Below, piece after piece: positions 8,512 to 17,333 of a stretch of 64,000 nt of DNA. Both the position numbers and the translations under genes were made by a program. The notes beneath the pieces were generated by a model. That model did no database searches, was not told the DNA's origin, and saw only the letters and a list, made by a program, of their open reading frames with translations. Numbering within the stretch: position 1 is the stretch's first letter; every line of letters begins with the position of its first letter. Source of the stretch: JAABRU01 sp041390465 (GTDB lineage Bacteria > Desulfobacterota > Desulfobacteria > Desulfobacterales > Desulfococcaceae); contig JAWKPW010000020.1 of NCBI GenBank assembly GCA_041390465.1, positions 1-64,000 on the forward strand, given 5' to 3'.

Positions 8512-10605
8512 TCAGGCCACTCTGAAAGACTTTCTCCTGCCGAATTCCAACTGTTTCCCGGTGTTCCACTGCGTCACAGGCCGGAGATAGCCCACCACAC
8601 GGGAATACACCTCTGTCTCAGCATGGCATAAGGGGCAGGATGGCTGCTGGCCGTTGAGATAGCCATGGGAAGGGCATACGCTGAACGTGGGAGTGAGGGT
8701 GAAATAGGGCAGCCGGTAGTTTTCCGCTATCTTCCGCACCACTTTTTTGACCGTTGTGATATTGGTGATCTGTTCCCCCAGATAGATGTGCAAAACGGTT
8801 CCGCCTGTATACCTGCTTTGGAGTTCGTCCTGCAGACGCAGGGTCTCAAAGATGTCATCCGTATAATTCACCGGCAGTTGCGTGGAATTGGTATAATACA
8901 CATCCTCGGCATTGCCATTTTCATTCGCGCAGAGAATATCCGGAAAACGCCGTTTGTCCAGCATGGCCAGACGGTAGCTTGTGCCTTCGGCAGGGGTGGC
9001 CTCCAGATTGAACAGATCTCCGCTGTCCTCCTGCAGTTCCGAAATCAGATTCCGGATATAATCCATGATCTTGAGAGCAAATTCCTGTCCGGCTTTGCTG
9101 CCGATATCCTCCCCCATGAAGTTGAGACAGGCTTCATTCATGCCGATAATGCCAATGGTGGAGAAATGATTCTTCCAGTATGTGCCGGTTCCGTTTTTCA
9201 CTTCCCGCAGGTAGAAGCGGGAATAGGGATAAAGATTTTTGTCCGTGAATTTTTCCAGCACCTTGCGTTTGATCACCAGACTTTCCTTTGCCAGAAGGAT
9301 ACGGTCTTTGAGACGTCCAAAAAAATCCGTCTCGGTTTTGGCAAGGTATCCGATGCGGGGCAGGTTGATGGTCACCACTCCAATCGATCCGGTCAGGGGA
9401 TTGGCGCCGAAAAGTCCGCCGCCCCGTTTCATCAGCTCCCGGTTGTCCAGACGCAGGCGGCAGCACATGGATCGGGCATCTTCGGGTGACATGTCTGAAT
9501 TCACGAAATTGGAGAAATAGGGGATGCCGTATTTTCCGGTCATTTTCCAGACCATTTCCAGATTGGGATTGTCCCAGTCAAAATCCGGAGTGATGTTGTA
9601 GGTGGGAATGGGAAAGGTGAACACCCGGCCTCTGGCATCCCCTTCCATCATGATCTCGGCAAATGCCTTGTTGAGCATATCCATTTCCGGCTGAAATTCT
9701 GCATAGGTCATTTCCAGATCCTGACCTCCGATGATGACCGGATGATCCCGGAGAATGGAAGGCACGCACAGATCCATGGTAATATTTGTAAAAGGCGTCT
9801 GAAACCCCACCCGTGTGGGAATGTTGATATTGAAAACAAATTCCTGGATTGCCTGCTTCACCTCTGTGTAATCCAGATTGTCAAAACGCACAAAGGGCGC
9901 AAGCAGCGTGTCAAAATTGGAAATGGCCTGGGCTCCGGCCGCCTCGCCCTGCAGGGTATAGAAAAAATTCACTACCTGCCCCAAAGCTGAGCGCAGATGA
10001 CGGGGCGGCGCACTTTCCACCTTTCCGGCCACACCCCGGAACCCCTGTCGGAGCAGGTCTTTCAGATCCCATCCCACGCAGTACACCGAAAGCAGGCTCA
10101 GGTCGTGGATGTGCATATCCCCGTTTTTATGCGCATCCCGGATTTCCGGAGGATAAATCCGGTTGAGCCAGTATTCGGAAGTGACATCCGAGGAGATATA
10201 ATTGTTCAGTCCCTGAAGGGAATAGCACATATTGCTGTTTTCTTTTATTTTCCAGTCCAGTTTCCGGATATAGTGATCCACCAGATCCAGATTCGCGTTT
10301 GTCGCCATCTTCCGAAGCTGGCTGTGCTGTTCCCTGTACAGAATATAGGATTTGGCAGTAATGGAGAAAGGTGAATCCAGCAGCACCCTTTCCACCACAT
10401 CCTGAATATCTTCCACCTCCGGAACCGGCCCAAAGCGCATTTCATGAGCCAAAGTCAGGACCCGCAGGGTCAGCTTTCTGGCTTCCCTTTCCCCGAATTC
10501 GCCTGTGGCCTTCCCTGCCCTTGCAATGGCCGCTGTGATTTTTGAGGAATCAAAATCCACAATTCTTCCGTCACGCTTTTTTATACTCTCGAACACTGGT
10601 TTCAC
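8512..10605 (-). CDS. nrdD: Anaerobic (class III) ribonucleoside-triphosphate reductase
   Basis: Oxygen-sensitive reductase that makes dNTPs using a glycyl radical. Residues 1-95 form an ATP-cone allosteric domain (SIKKRDGRIVDFDSSKI). The catalytic barrel follows. The C-terminus has the zinc site CPSHGY...CPLC and the radical loop SRVVGYLRPVTQW, with the radical at about G672 of 697. Length is normal. The activating enzyme NrdG, often next door, is not in the adjacent sequence. The gene stands alone between a hairpin and a 367-base upstream gap. Confidence 0.95.
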   Translation of the reverse strand: MKPVFESIKKRDGRIVDFDSSKITAAIARAGKATGEFGEREARKLTLRVLTLAHEMRFGPVPEVEDIQDVVERVLLDSPFSITAKSYILYREQHSQLRKMATNANLDLVDHYIRKLDWKIKENSNMCYSLQGLNNYISSDVTSEYWLNRIYPPEIRDAHKNGDMHIHDLSLLSVYCVGWDLKDLLRQGFRGVAGKVESAPPRHLRSALGQVVNFFYTLQGEAAGAQAISNFDTLLAPFVRFDNLDYTEVKQAIQEFVFNINIPTRVGFQTPFTNITMDLCVPSILRDHPVIIGGQDLEMTYAEFQPEMDMLNKAFAEIMMEGDARGRVFTFPIPTYNITPDFDWDNPNLEMVWKMTGKYGIPYFSNFVNSDMSPEDARSMCCRLRLDNRELMKRGGGLFGANPLTGSIGVVTINLPRIGYLAKTETDFFGRLKDRILLAKESLVIKRKVLEKFTDKNLYPYSRFYLREVKNGTGTYWKNHFSTIGIIGMNEACLNFMGEDIGSKAGQEFALKIMDYIRNLISELQEDSGDLFNLEATPAEGTSYRLAMLDKRRFPDILCANENGNAEDVYYTNSTQLPVNYTDDIFETLRLQDELQSRYTGGTVLHIYLGEQITNITTVKKVVRKIAENYRLPYFTLTPTFSVCPSHGYLNGQQPSCPLCHAETEVYSRVVGYLRPVTQWNTGKQLEFGRRKSFRVA

Positions 10606-10972
10606 CTCTGCATATGAAATGTCAACAAACAGAAAACGGATTTTTCAGTTCCCTGATGGATTCGGCAAAAAAAACCGCAACCGGCGATTTGCGTTCCTGA
10701 CAGCTTCCATATCCCAATATGTTGTTATGTGTCAACTGAAAAAATCAATATCTTGCGTCAGGAAGAAGGGGGAAGTGGTGTAAAGCAAAAAAAAACAGCA
10801 GGGTAAAAAAGGGATATAATTATGACGATAGTGATTTTTTCTGATTAAAGGGAAATATGGCATTGAATTTGCATACACTTCCCCGAGGGCTGGAGTTCTC
10901 CGAAAAAAATTTGTTTCAGGGAGCTTCAATTCCCTTGCATCAAACCTTTTTTTGGCATAAAAGAAAAACATT
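10606..10972. other. 367-base gap upstream of nrdD
   Basis: Divergent spacer between nrdD and a small membrane-protein gene. It is AT-rich around 10720-10850 and should contain the nrdD promoter. I searched for a palindromic NrdR box and found no convincing pair. No conserved gene is visible in any frame. Confidence 0.4.
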
Positions 10973-11236
10973 ATGCCTCTGAATGACACACCGGTATTTC
11001 GAAAAATCATTGTTCCCTGGTATGACTCCGGACCTGTCTGCCTGCTGACCATCCTGTTTATGGATATGGTTTTCCTTTTCGGAATGGCAGGTGCCGCGGC
11101 TGTCCGTGAAATACCGGAGTATCATCAGCACATGTGGGTTCCCCTTGTCCTCATTGTCCTGAGCCTCAGCGTAATTCTGTCCGTTGTCCTGCGCCTGATC
11201 CGCCGGTATCTTTATCATCTGGAACATGGGATGTAG
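10973..11236 (+). CDS. Small two-span membrane protein, unknown
   Basis: An 87-residue frame with two hydrophobic segments (about residues 20-42 and 54-75) and a positively charged end after the second (LIRRYLYHLEHGM). It fits a small inner-membrane protein with a short loop outside. The ribosome site before the ATG is weak and I recognise no family, so it is a plausible but unproven gene. A stem-loop follows at 11369-11397. Confidence 0.5.
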   Translation: MPLNDTPVFRKIIVPWYDSGPVCLLTILFMDMVFLFGMAGAAAVREIPEYHQHMWVPLVLIVLSLSVILSVVLRLIRRYLYHLEHGM

Positions 11237-11368
11237 GGCTTTGCCGGTTTTGTTTTCGCCGGTTCAGGCGCAAGGGACAAAAAAAACTGCTCATCCGTCC
11301 AAAGCCGGCAATGCGGCAGATTCTGCTCCCATTTTATGTCAGACGGGCTTTCACGGATATGCTGTGTC

Positions 11369-11397
11369 CGGTTCAGAACGGAGAGACTGAACCGGCA
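11369..11397 (+). terminator. Stem-loop between convergent genes
   Basis: Inverted arms CCGGTTCAG and CTGAACCGG flank an AACGGAGAGA loop, followed shortly by a T run within the end of the thioredoxin gene. It lies between the 10973 gene and the convergent thioredoxin gene. Confidence 0.5.
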
Positions 11398-11399
11398 CC

Positions 11400-11918
11400 T
11401 TACATTTTTTCCATGAACTGTCTGAAATTCATTTTTTTGTAACTGTCTGTGGAAATATATTTCAGCAGGGGAAGAAGAGTCTCCGGAGGAAGGAATCCGG
11501 GCTGACTGCCGATGCTTTCCCCGTTTTCCGCCACAAACCAGCTTACGGGAAGACCTGTAACCTTGTAATCTGCCGCCAGTTTCCGGTTCTGGTCAGAATT
11601 GACCCGGACAGCAACAAAATTTTCATTCAGATAATTCACAACTGAACGGTCCCGGAAGGTCTGCATATCCATGATTTTGCAGTACTGGCACCAGTCCGCA
11701 TAAAAATTGAGAAATATCTTCTTTTTTTCATTTTTTCCCTGCCTCAGCCCCTCCTCATAGGAACGCCAGACAATCCCCTTTGCATCAGCCGGGGCAGAAG
11801 ACGCCTGCGCGGAAGCAGCATTTTCCTTTGCAGAAAAGTCCCTTTCTTCAGCCTGTCCCCGGCCGGGCAATGCCAAACACCACAAAAACAGGATAAAAAC
11901 AATTGATTTGCATTTCAT
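11400..11918 (-). CDS. Periplasmic thioredoxin-fold protein
   Basis: A 172-residue protein with an N-terminal signal sequence (hydrophobic residues 5-18, likely cut after about residue 22). A thioredoxin_7/DUF255-like domain follows with the active site WCQYC (C77, C80) and the cis-proline in VTGLPVSWF. The downstream order (ADYKVTGLPV) resembles the C-terminal domain of DsbD. It lies 0.3 kb downstream of dsbD on the same strand, which suggests joint work in cytochrome c maturation or periplasmic disulfide reduction. The specific substrate is unknown. Confidence 0.85.
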   Translation of the reverse strand: MKCKSIVFILFLWCLALPGRGQAEERDFSAKENAASAQASSAPADAKGIVWRSYEEGLRQGKNEKKKIFLNFYADWCQYCKIMDMQTFRDRSVVNYLNENFVAVRVNSDQNRKLAADYKVTGLPVSWFVAENGESIGSQPGFLPPETLLPLLKYISTDSYKKMNFRQFMEKM

Positions 11919-11990
11919 CTTTTATTTCCTTTCATTTCTCTGTCATTAAAAAAATATTGATAAAATCAATATGTTGTCAAATAAGCTTTT

Positions 11991-12113
11991 ATACCGATTC
12001 TCCATTGAAAACATGCTTTCTGTCCAGTCTGTTTTAACCGCAGGGGACACAGAGAGGGCACAAAGGGCACAAAAAACTGACAGGAATTTATAAAATCAAC
12101 GGCGAATCGGTAT
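11991..12113. repeat. Short TIR element, core type A
   Basis: Ends are ATACCGATTCTCCATTGA (11991-12008) and TCAACGGCGAATCGGTAT (12096-12113), inverted copies of each other with 2-3 mismatches. The 123-bp element has an inner part reading, on the minus strand, as TTTGTGCCCTCTCTGTGTCC, also found in the other copies. It has no coding capacity and is MITE-like. Confidence 0.8.
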
Positions 12114-12118
12114 TACAT

Positions 12119-12230
12119 TGAGGAGTTGAAACTGAAAATTTGGGAGTGTGCCTGCGGTTTCTGCCAAACTTTCAGTTTGGACTCCTCAGTCCGGACTTCT
12201 GAAAATGGGAAAGAATTTATTTGACAAACC
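12119..12230. repeat. Palindromic interspersed element related to 46092-46205
   Basis: Inverted arms at 12119-12144 and 12165-12190 share the theme GAGGAGTCCAAACTGAAAG. The stretch after them (GAAAGAATTT.TTTGACA) matches the right arm of the element at 46092-46205. It abuts the restored dsbD stop. Confidence 0.55.
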
Positions 12231-12232
12231 AC

Positions 12233-14106
12233 TCAGGTTCCGTTTTCAACCTGTCCGATGTTCAGAACCTGCTGCATCCGCTTTATCATCTCCTCCGGGC
12301 CGATATACTCGCTTACAGACAGATGCGGAAGCACCTTTCCCTGTCTGTCCAGAAAAACAAGGGTCGGAAGCCCTATCACACCGTATTTTTTCGCAGTTCC
12401 TTTCGGCCCAGGGCTTCGGCATCTGTATTGTCAATGCGGATGACAACAAAGGCCTCCGCTGTTTTCCTGACTTCGGGATGGGCAAAGGTGCTGCGTTCCA
12501 GTTGCAGACAGGCTGCACACCAGTCAGCTCTGAAATCCATCATCACCGGTTTTCCCTGCTCTGCGGCCGCGCGCAGTCCTGCGGCTTCCTCCTCATACCA
12601 AGACAAACCCTCACTTTGCTCCGGGCGGACCTGTGTCTTGAGCATGAACGTATCTGAAAAGACAAAACGGGCAGTATAGGCAATGCCGAGGGCAAGACAG
12701 ACAATGGCAACCGATTTCCGAAACCGCTCATATCCGGAGGATTCTGTCTGCATCCGATCCAGCGCGCCCGTATAAATTCCTGTCCCTGTGAGCAGGATTC
12801 CCAAAACCAGGGCAAACACATTTCCGGGCAGCAAAGGACGGATGTAATACAGGGCAACTGCCAGCATCATCAGCCCGAAAAAACGGCGGATGCTTTCCAT
12901 CCAGGAACCGGCACGGGGCAGAGCGGAAGCCATGCCGGAAAATGTGCCGATGACCAGAAACAGCATGCCCATGCCCAGGGAAAAACTCCACATGATGAGA
13001 AATCCCTGAAATTTGCTTCCGATGGATGCGATGTAAACCAGCAGCCCCACCAGCATGGGGCCCACGCATGGGCCGACCACAGCACCAGTGGCAGCACCTG
13101 TGAGAAAAACGCCCAGAAAACCTCTTCCTGTCCATGCCCCCAGCCGGGCGGAAATTCCCGATGGCATCCGGATGTGCACCAGGTCAAACATGCCCAGGGC
13201 AAGAACAAGAAAAATGCCGGATACTGCAATCCGGACAGCGGGATGATCCGAATACGCGCCAAAAAGACTTCCGGACCAGGCTGCTGCCACACCGAAAACC
13301 GCATAGGTCACAGACATGCCCAAAACATAAAAAAGGGAAAGCAGAAAACTTTGAAAAAGATTCCCGGCTTTGCCTGCACCGATGACGCTGACCGTTATGG
13401 GAATCATGGGATAAACGCAGGGTGTCAGACTTGCCAGAAGTCCCCACAGGAACGCGGCGGTCAGAACCCCGGCAAGCCCGAATCGGGCGGCAGCATCCCG
13501 GAATGCGTTTCGGGACTGCCTCTCTGTTTCATTTTCCCCGGTCAGGTCCTGAGCAGTGCCGGTATCGATCTTCTCTGCCCCAATATGGTCTGTGACGGGG
13601 GGCAGAACCTTCAGCAGGATTTCCATCTGTTTTTTTTCCGGAAGAAAACAGACCGTTTCAGAACATCCCCGAAAAGAAATCTCCAGAGGAATGCTTTTTT
13701 CCAAAGGTTTGAGAGAAGGATCGGGCCGCACAGGCAGTTCAAACACCGTGTGTCCCTGATAAAACAGGGCCATGTTTCCGTCCGGCTCCTTTTTTTCCAA
13801 AGCCCGGGGGGTTCTTACCTTCCCGAACGTGAAACCTTCCACTGTCCCGGGACTGACAGATGCTGTATCCGCATAAATCTTGTACCCGGAGGCAATGTCA
13901 AAAATCACCTGAACCGTTCCGGTACTGCCCGCGGCAATTGCATCCGGAATGGAGGATACAGTGATTTTGAATGGTTCCTGCGGCTTCTCACCAATGTCTG
14001 CGGGAATGAATCCGGTCTGTCCCCAAAGCGGATTCAGCCCGCTGAAGGAAAAGAGCAGAAAAAAAAACAGACACGCGGCAGAGATGATTATTCCTTTATG
14101 TCTCAT
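12233..14106 (-). CDS. dsbD: Thiol:disulfide interchange protein DsbD, one frameshift near the 3' end
   Basis: Membrane electron carrier that moves reducing power from cytoplasmic thioredoxin to the periplasm. It has a signal peptide, an N-terminal DsbD-alpha domain (FRGCSETVCF), eight membrane spans with the two key cysteines (LTPCVYPM and VGPCVGPM), and a C-terminal thioredoxin domain (ADWCAACLQ). The main frame stops at 12376. One extra A in the run at 12386-12391 continues it to 12233 with KYGVIGLPTLVFLDRQGKV and a normal ending. Either a sequencing error, a mutation that would remove the cis-proline strand, or slippage on the A run. Confidence 0.88.
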
Positions 14107-14702
14107 TATATCCTTCTCTTATCATAATTTTTTTTGATTCAGTTACAAAAAATAAGTTCCTTTTTCCCTGTGTAAAGTCCCCCCCTTCCAATCTTCGAAG
14201 TCTCCGAAGTGCCAAACGGAAAGTCTGGCACGGTTCCATTTTTCATACCGACTCTCCGCTGATTTTATACAAATTCTCCATTGAAATTATACTTTATGGA
14301 AGGCAATGCCGATTCCCTTCCGAATTTTATGCAGTTCTGTCAGTTTATTGTGACCTTTGTGCCATCTTCGTGTCCTTTGTGGTTAAAAATCGGTATTACA
14401 AAGTCCTGTCAGTTTTCTGTGATATTTGTGCCCTCTCTGTGTCCCCAGTGGTCAAAACAGACTCGCCAGAAAGCATGTTTTCAATGGAGAATCAGCATCA
14501 TGCCAATTCGCCATTGAAACCGTGCCTGTCTGATTCCGGAGTGGCGAAATGAAGTGAAACGGAATTCCGGCCCGGTTTCCGGATCATTTCAGTGTCCCTG
14601 ACTTTCAGTCCGGGACTCCCCCGCCCCTGACCTGAGGGCAGGTGCTGCACAAATTCGATGGCGAATCGGTATCAGACTGTATTTTCCGGAATGCGCTCTG
14701 TT
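14107..14702. other. Gap filled with overlapping short elements
   Basis: No gene is visible in these ~600 bases between dsbD and proC. They hold a short palindrome at about 14208-14229 (GTGCCAAACGGAAAGTCTGGCAC-like) and a nest of TIR-element copies from 14245 to 14672. Confidence 0.6.
14245..14672. repeat. Nested cluster of short TIR elements
   Basis: At least five end sequences occur here: ATACCGACTCTCCGCTGA (14245), ATTCTCCATTGAAAT (14273), ATCGGTAT (14389-14396), TTTCAATGGAGAATCAGCAT (14479-14498) followed directly by ATGCCAATTCGCCATTGAA, and TCGATGGCGAATCGGTAT (to 14672). Two core copies of the GTGCC...TGTGTCC type lie between them. This looks like elements inserted next to or inside each other. 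Confidence 0.65.
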
Positions 14703-15557
14703 TCAGCGGCTGAGTTCCTTTGAGCGGGCAGCGGCAGCCAGCACTGCATCCGCAATATGGCGCCGGACATTGTTTTGCTCCATCACTTTTATGGCCGCTT
14801 CCGTGGTTCCGCCCGGTGAAGTGACTTTTCTGCGCAGGCTTTCGGCAGATTCCTTTTTCACGGTCATCAGACGGGCTGCGCCCGCAACCGTGGCCAGCGT
14901 CAGGGTCACAGCATCCTCCGGGGTCAGTCCGGCCTCAATTCCTCCCTGTGTCATGGCTTCAATGAGATAAAACACATAGGCAGGCCCTGAACCGGACACT
15001 GCGGTCACAGCATCCAGCAGTTCCTCGCGGTCAAACTCGATGACGCTGCCCATGGATTCCAGAACCGATTTTGCCGCGGCCGCGTCTGCGGCAGAGGTAT
15101 GACGGTTTCTGACCATGCCGGAAATGCCGGACAGCACCAGCGCGGGCGTATTGGGCATAACCCGGATGAGAGGCAGACGTTTTTCCGAGGCTTCATCCAG
15201 AGGTGCATACAAAATTTTTTCGATTTTTTCCATGCGGATCCCGGCAGCAATGGAAATAAGCAGTTTTCTTCCGGAAACCCCATACCCGGACGATCCCGCG
15301 ATCTCTTCGAGAACCTGGGGCATCTGCTGGGGTTTGACAGCCAGCACGACAATATCACATTCTGAAAAAAGCGGGGCATTGCCGCGCATGACTGAAATTC
15401 CGTAAGTATCTCTCAGCATGTCCAGACGCCGGGGGCTGACATCCGCGACAAAAATCTGATCGGGCCGAAAAATCTGCGCGCGCACCAGCGCACCTGCAAT
15501 GGCCTCTCCCATATTGCCTCCGCCGATAAAACCGATGGTTCCGTATTTTCCTGTCAT
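14703..15557 (-). CDS. proC: Pyrroline-5-carboxylate reductase
   Basis: Catalyses the last step of proline synthesis, NAD(P)H reduction of pyrroline-5-carboxylate. The 284 residues start with the Rossmann motif GFIGGGNMGEAIAGAL. VRVMPNTPALV-like residues follow (RVMPNTPAL), and the C-terminal family signature reads GSGPAYVFYLIEA...TSPGGTTEAAI. Length is typical. An AAGGGAG ribosome site precedes the ATG. It is divergent from yggT across a ~200-base spacer. Confidence 0.95.
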   Translation of the reverse strand: MTGKYGTIGFIGGGNMGEAIAGALVRAQIFRPDQIFVADVSPRRLDMLRDTYGISVMRGNAPLFSECDIVVLAVKPQQMPQVLEEIAGSSGYGVSGRKLLISIAAGIRMEKIEKILYAPLDEASEKRLPLIRVMPNTPALVLSGISGMVRNRHTSAADAAAAKSVLESMGSVIEFDREELLDAVTAVSGSGPAYVFYLIEAMTQGGIEAGLTPEDAVTLTLATVAGAARLMTVKKESAESLRRKVTSPGGTTEAAIKVMEQNNVRRHIADAVLAAAARSKELSR

Positions 15558-15753
15558 ATTTCTCCCTTTCTTTGCTTATTGTAAAGATTCAAAGTCATTA
15601 TCACTGACACCCGGCTCCGGTCTCCGGACACTTTTTCATATAAACATGGAAATAACTTGACTTATTTCCCGAATCTTTTTAATTTTCCATTTTGAAAAAA
15701 AAGTGCCTGGGGCCCTTTTTGCAACATTAATTTAAATAAGGAAATTTTTTCAA

Positions 15754-16053
15754 ATGTTTATCATCGGAAACTTCCTGATCGCCGTCGCTACGGTAGCCGA
15801 TTATGTCCTGATTTTTTATATGTGCGTCGTGGTGGCCAGGGCAGTTCTGTCCTGGGTCAATCCCGATCCCTATAATCAAATCGTCCGAATTATCCACAAT
15901 ATCACAGAACCGCTTCTTTATCAAATACGTTTGCGAATCCCTGCAACTTACGGGGGAATAGATTTTTCCCCCATTATTGTTTTTTTGGGAATTGTCTTTT
16001 TGCGCATATTTCTGGTCAACAGTCTTTTCGGGCTGGGCAGTTATCTGCGCTGA
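15754..16053 (+). CDS. YggT family membrane protein
   Basis: A 99-residue protein with two membrane spans (about residues 8-28 and 70-92) around the YggT signature RAVLSWVNPDPYNQIVRIIHNITEPLL. Members are small membrane proteins of poorly known function, linked in other bacteria to osmotic tolerance and cell division; they are often coded next to proC, as here. It lies 24 bases before pilT and may share its transcript. Confidence 0.9.
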   Translation: MFIIGNFLIAVATVADYVLIFYMCVVVARAVLSWVNPDPYNQIVRIIHNITEPLLYQIRLRIPATYGGIDFSPIIVFLGIVFLRIFLVNSLFGLGSYLR

Positions 16054-16077
16054 ACTTTTTATGAAGGATGAATAGCA

Positions 16078-17160
16078 ATGGCAAGAATTGACGCTTTTTT
16101 CAAGCTGATGAATGATCAGGGGGCTTCCGACCTTCATCTGGTTTCGGGTCAGCCTCCGGCACTGCGCCTGCGCGGGGATATTGAGCGGGTCAAATACAAA
16201 ATTCTGGAAAATGATGACCTGAAGGCCATGCTGTATGAAATTGCTCCCGAGGACAAGATCAAAAAATTTGAAGAAACCGGGGATGTGGACTTCGGATATG
16301 AAATTCCGGGACTTGCCCGGTACCGGGCCAATTTTTTCATGCAGAAATACGGATGCGCTGCCGTGTTCCGGGAGATTCCCAGCACCATTCTGACCGCAGA
16401 GCAGCTGGGGCTGCCTCCGGTGATTCCCAAGCTGGCCGGGCTGCCCAGAGGGCTGGCTGTTGTCACCGGCCCCACAGGCAGCGGCAAATCCACAACCTTG
16501 GCCGCCATCATTGACACAGCCAACAAAACCCGCAAGGATCACATTCTTACGGTGGAAGATCCTGTGGAGTTTGTCCATGTCAGCCAGAACTGCATTGTAA
16601 ACCACAGGGAAGTGGGGCTCCACACCAAGTCTTTTCACGCGGCACTCAAAGGCGCACTCCGGGAGGATCCGGATATCATTCTGGTGGGGGAAATGCGGGA
16701 TTTGGAAACCATTGCCCTGGCAGTGGAGGCTGCCTCGACCGGACACCTGGTTTTCGGAACCCTGCACACCAGCAGTGCAGCCAAAACCGTGGATCGCATC
16801 ATCGAGGTCTTTCCCTCCAGCGAACAGGCCCAGATCCGTTCCACCCTGGCGGATGGCATCCGGGCTGTCATTGCGCAGGTGCTTTTCAAACGGATTGATG
16901 TCAAGGGCCGCTGCGCTGCCCAGGAAATCCTTATTGCCACGCCGGCTGTGCGCAACCTGGTGCGGGAGAACAAGACTTACCAAATCAACTCTGCCATTCA
17001 GACCGGAAAAAAATACGGTATGGTGCTTCTGGATGATGCCATCATGGAACTGCTGGAAAAACGGAGAATTTCAGCAGATGAGGCATATATGAAAAGCAAT
17101 GAGAAATCAAGATTCCGGCCTTTCCTCAGAAATCCGCCCACGGATTTTACGGATGCGTAA
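16078..17160 (+). CDS. pilT: Type IV pilus retraction ATPase PilT
   Basis: Hexameric cytoplasmic motor that depolymerises type IV pili. The N-terminal PAS-like domain (DLHLVSGQPPALR) is followed by Walker A GPTGSGKSTT (131-140), the Asp box (ALREDPDIILVGEMRD) and the His box (TGHLVFGTLHT). The GEMRD and AIREDPD-type boxes separate PilT from the PilB extension motor. Length (360) is usual. No other pilus genes are in the window, so the motor is coded away from the pilus structural genes. Confidence 0.93.
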   Translation: MARIDAFFKLMNDQGASDLHLVSGQPPALRLRGDIERVKYKILENDDLKAMLYEIAPEDKIKKFEETGDVDFGYEIPGLARYRANFFMQKYGCAAVFREIPSTILTAEQLGLPPVIPKLAGLPRGLAVVTGPTGSGKSTTLAAIIDTANKTRKDHILTVEDPVEFVHVSQNCIVNHREVGLHTKSFHAALKGALREDPDIILVGEMRDLETIALAVEAASTGHLVFGTLHTSSAAKTVDRIIEVFPSSEQAQIRSTLADGIRAVIAQVLFKRIDVKGRCAAQEILIATPAVRNLVRENKTYQINSAIQTGKKYGMVLLDDAIMELLEKRRISADEAYMKSNEKSRFRPFLRNPPTDFTDA

Positions 17161-17333
17161 ACCGGGGGCAGGCGGCCGGGAAATGGAGACCGGAACCCGG
17201 TTCCATACCCGTTAAGGATTTGTATCAGCTTTTGCAAAATGCGACTGTCGCTGCGGCACAGCAGAAATTATTCCTTAATGAGCATATCCCGGGTCCTGCG
17301 CTCTGAACCCTGCACCGTGAACAGGAGGAAATC

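Noticed and set aside
8279..8590. 103-residue plus frame between gcvT and nrdD
   Set aside because: Crosses the terminator hairpin and the end of nrdD; no family.
14245..14672. CRISPR-like spacing of repeats
   Set aside because: Repeats are inverted ends of mobile elements in both orientations with uneven spacing, and no cas genes are near.
15727..16983. 418-residue minus frame over yggT and pilT
   Set aside because: Antisense to two recognisable genes; low-complexity shadow.
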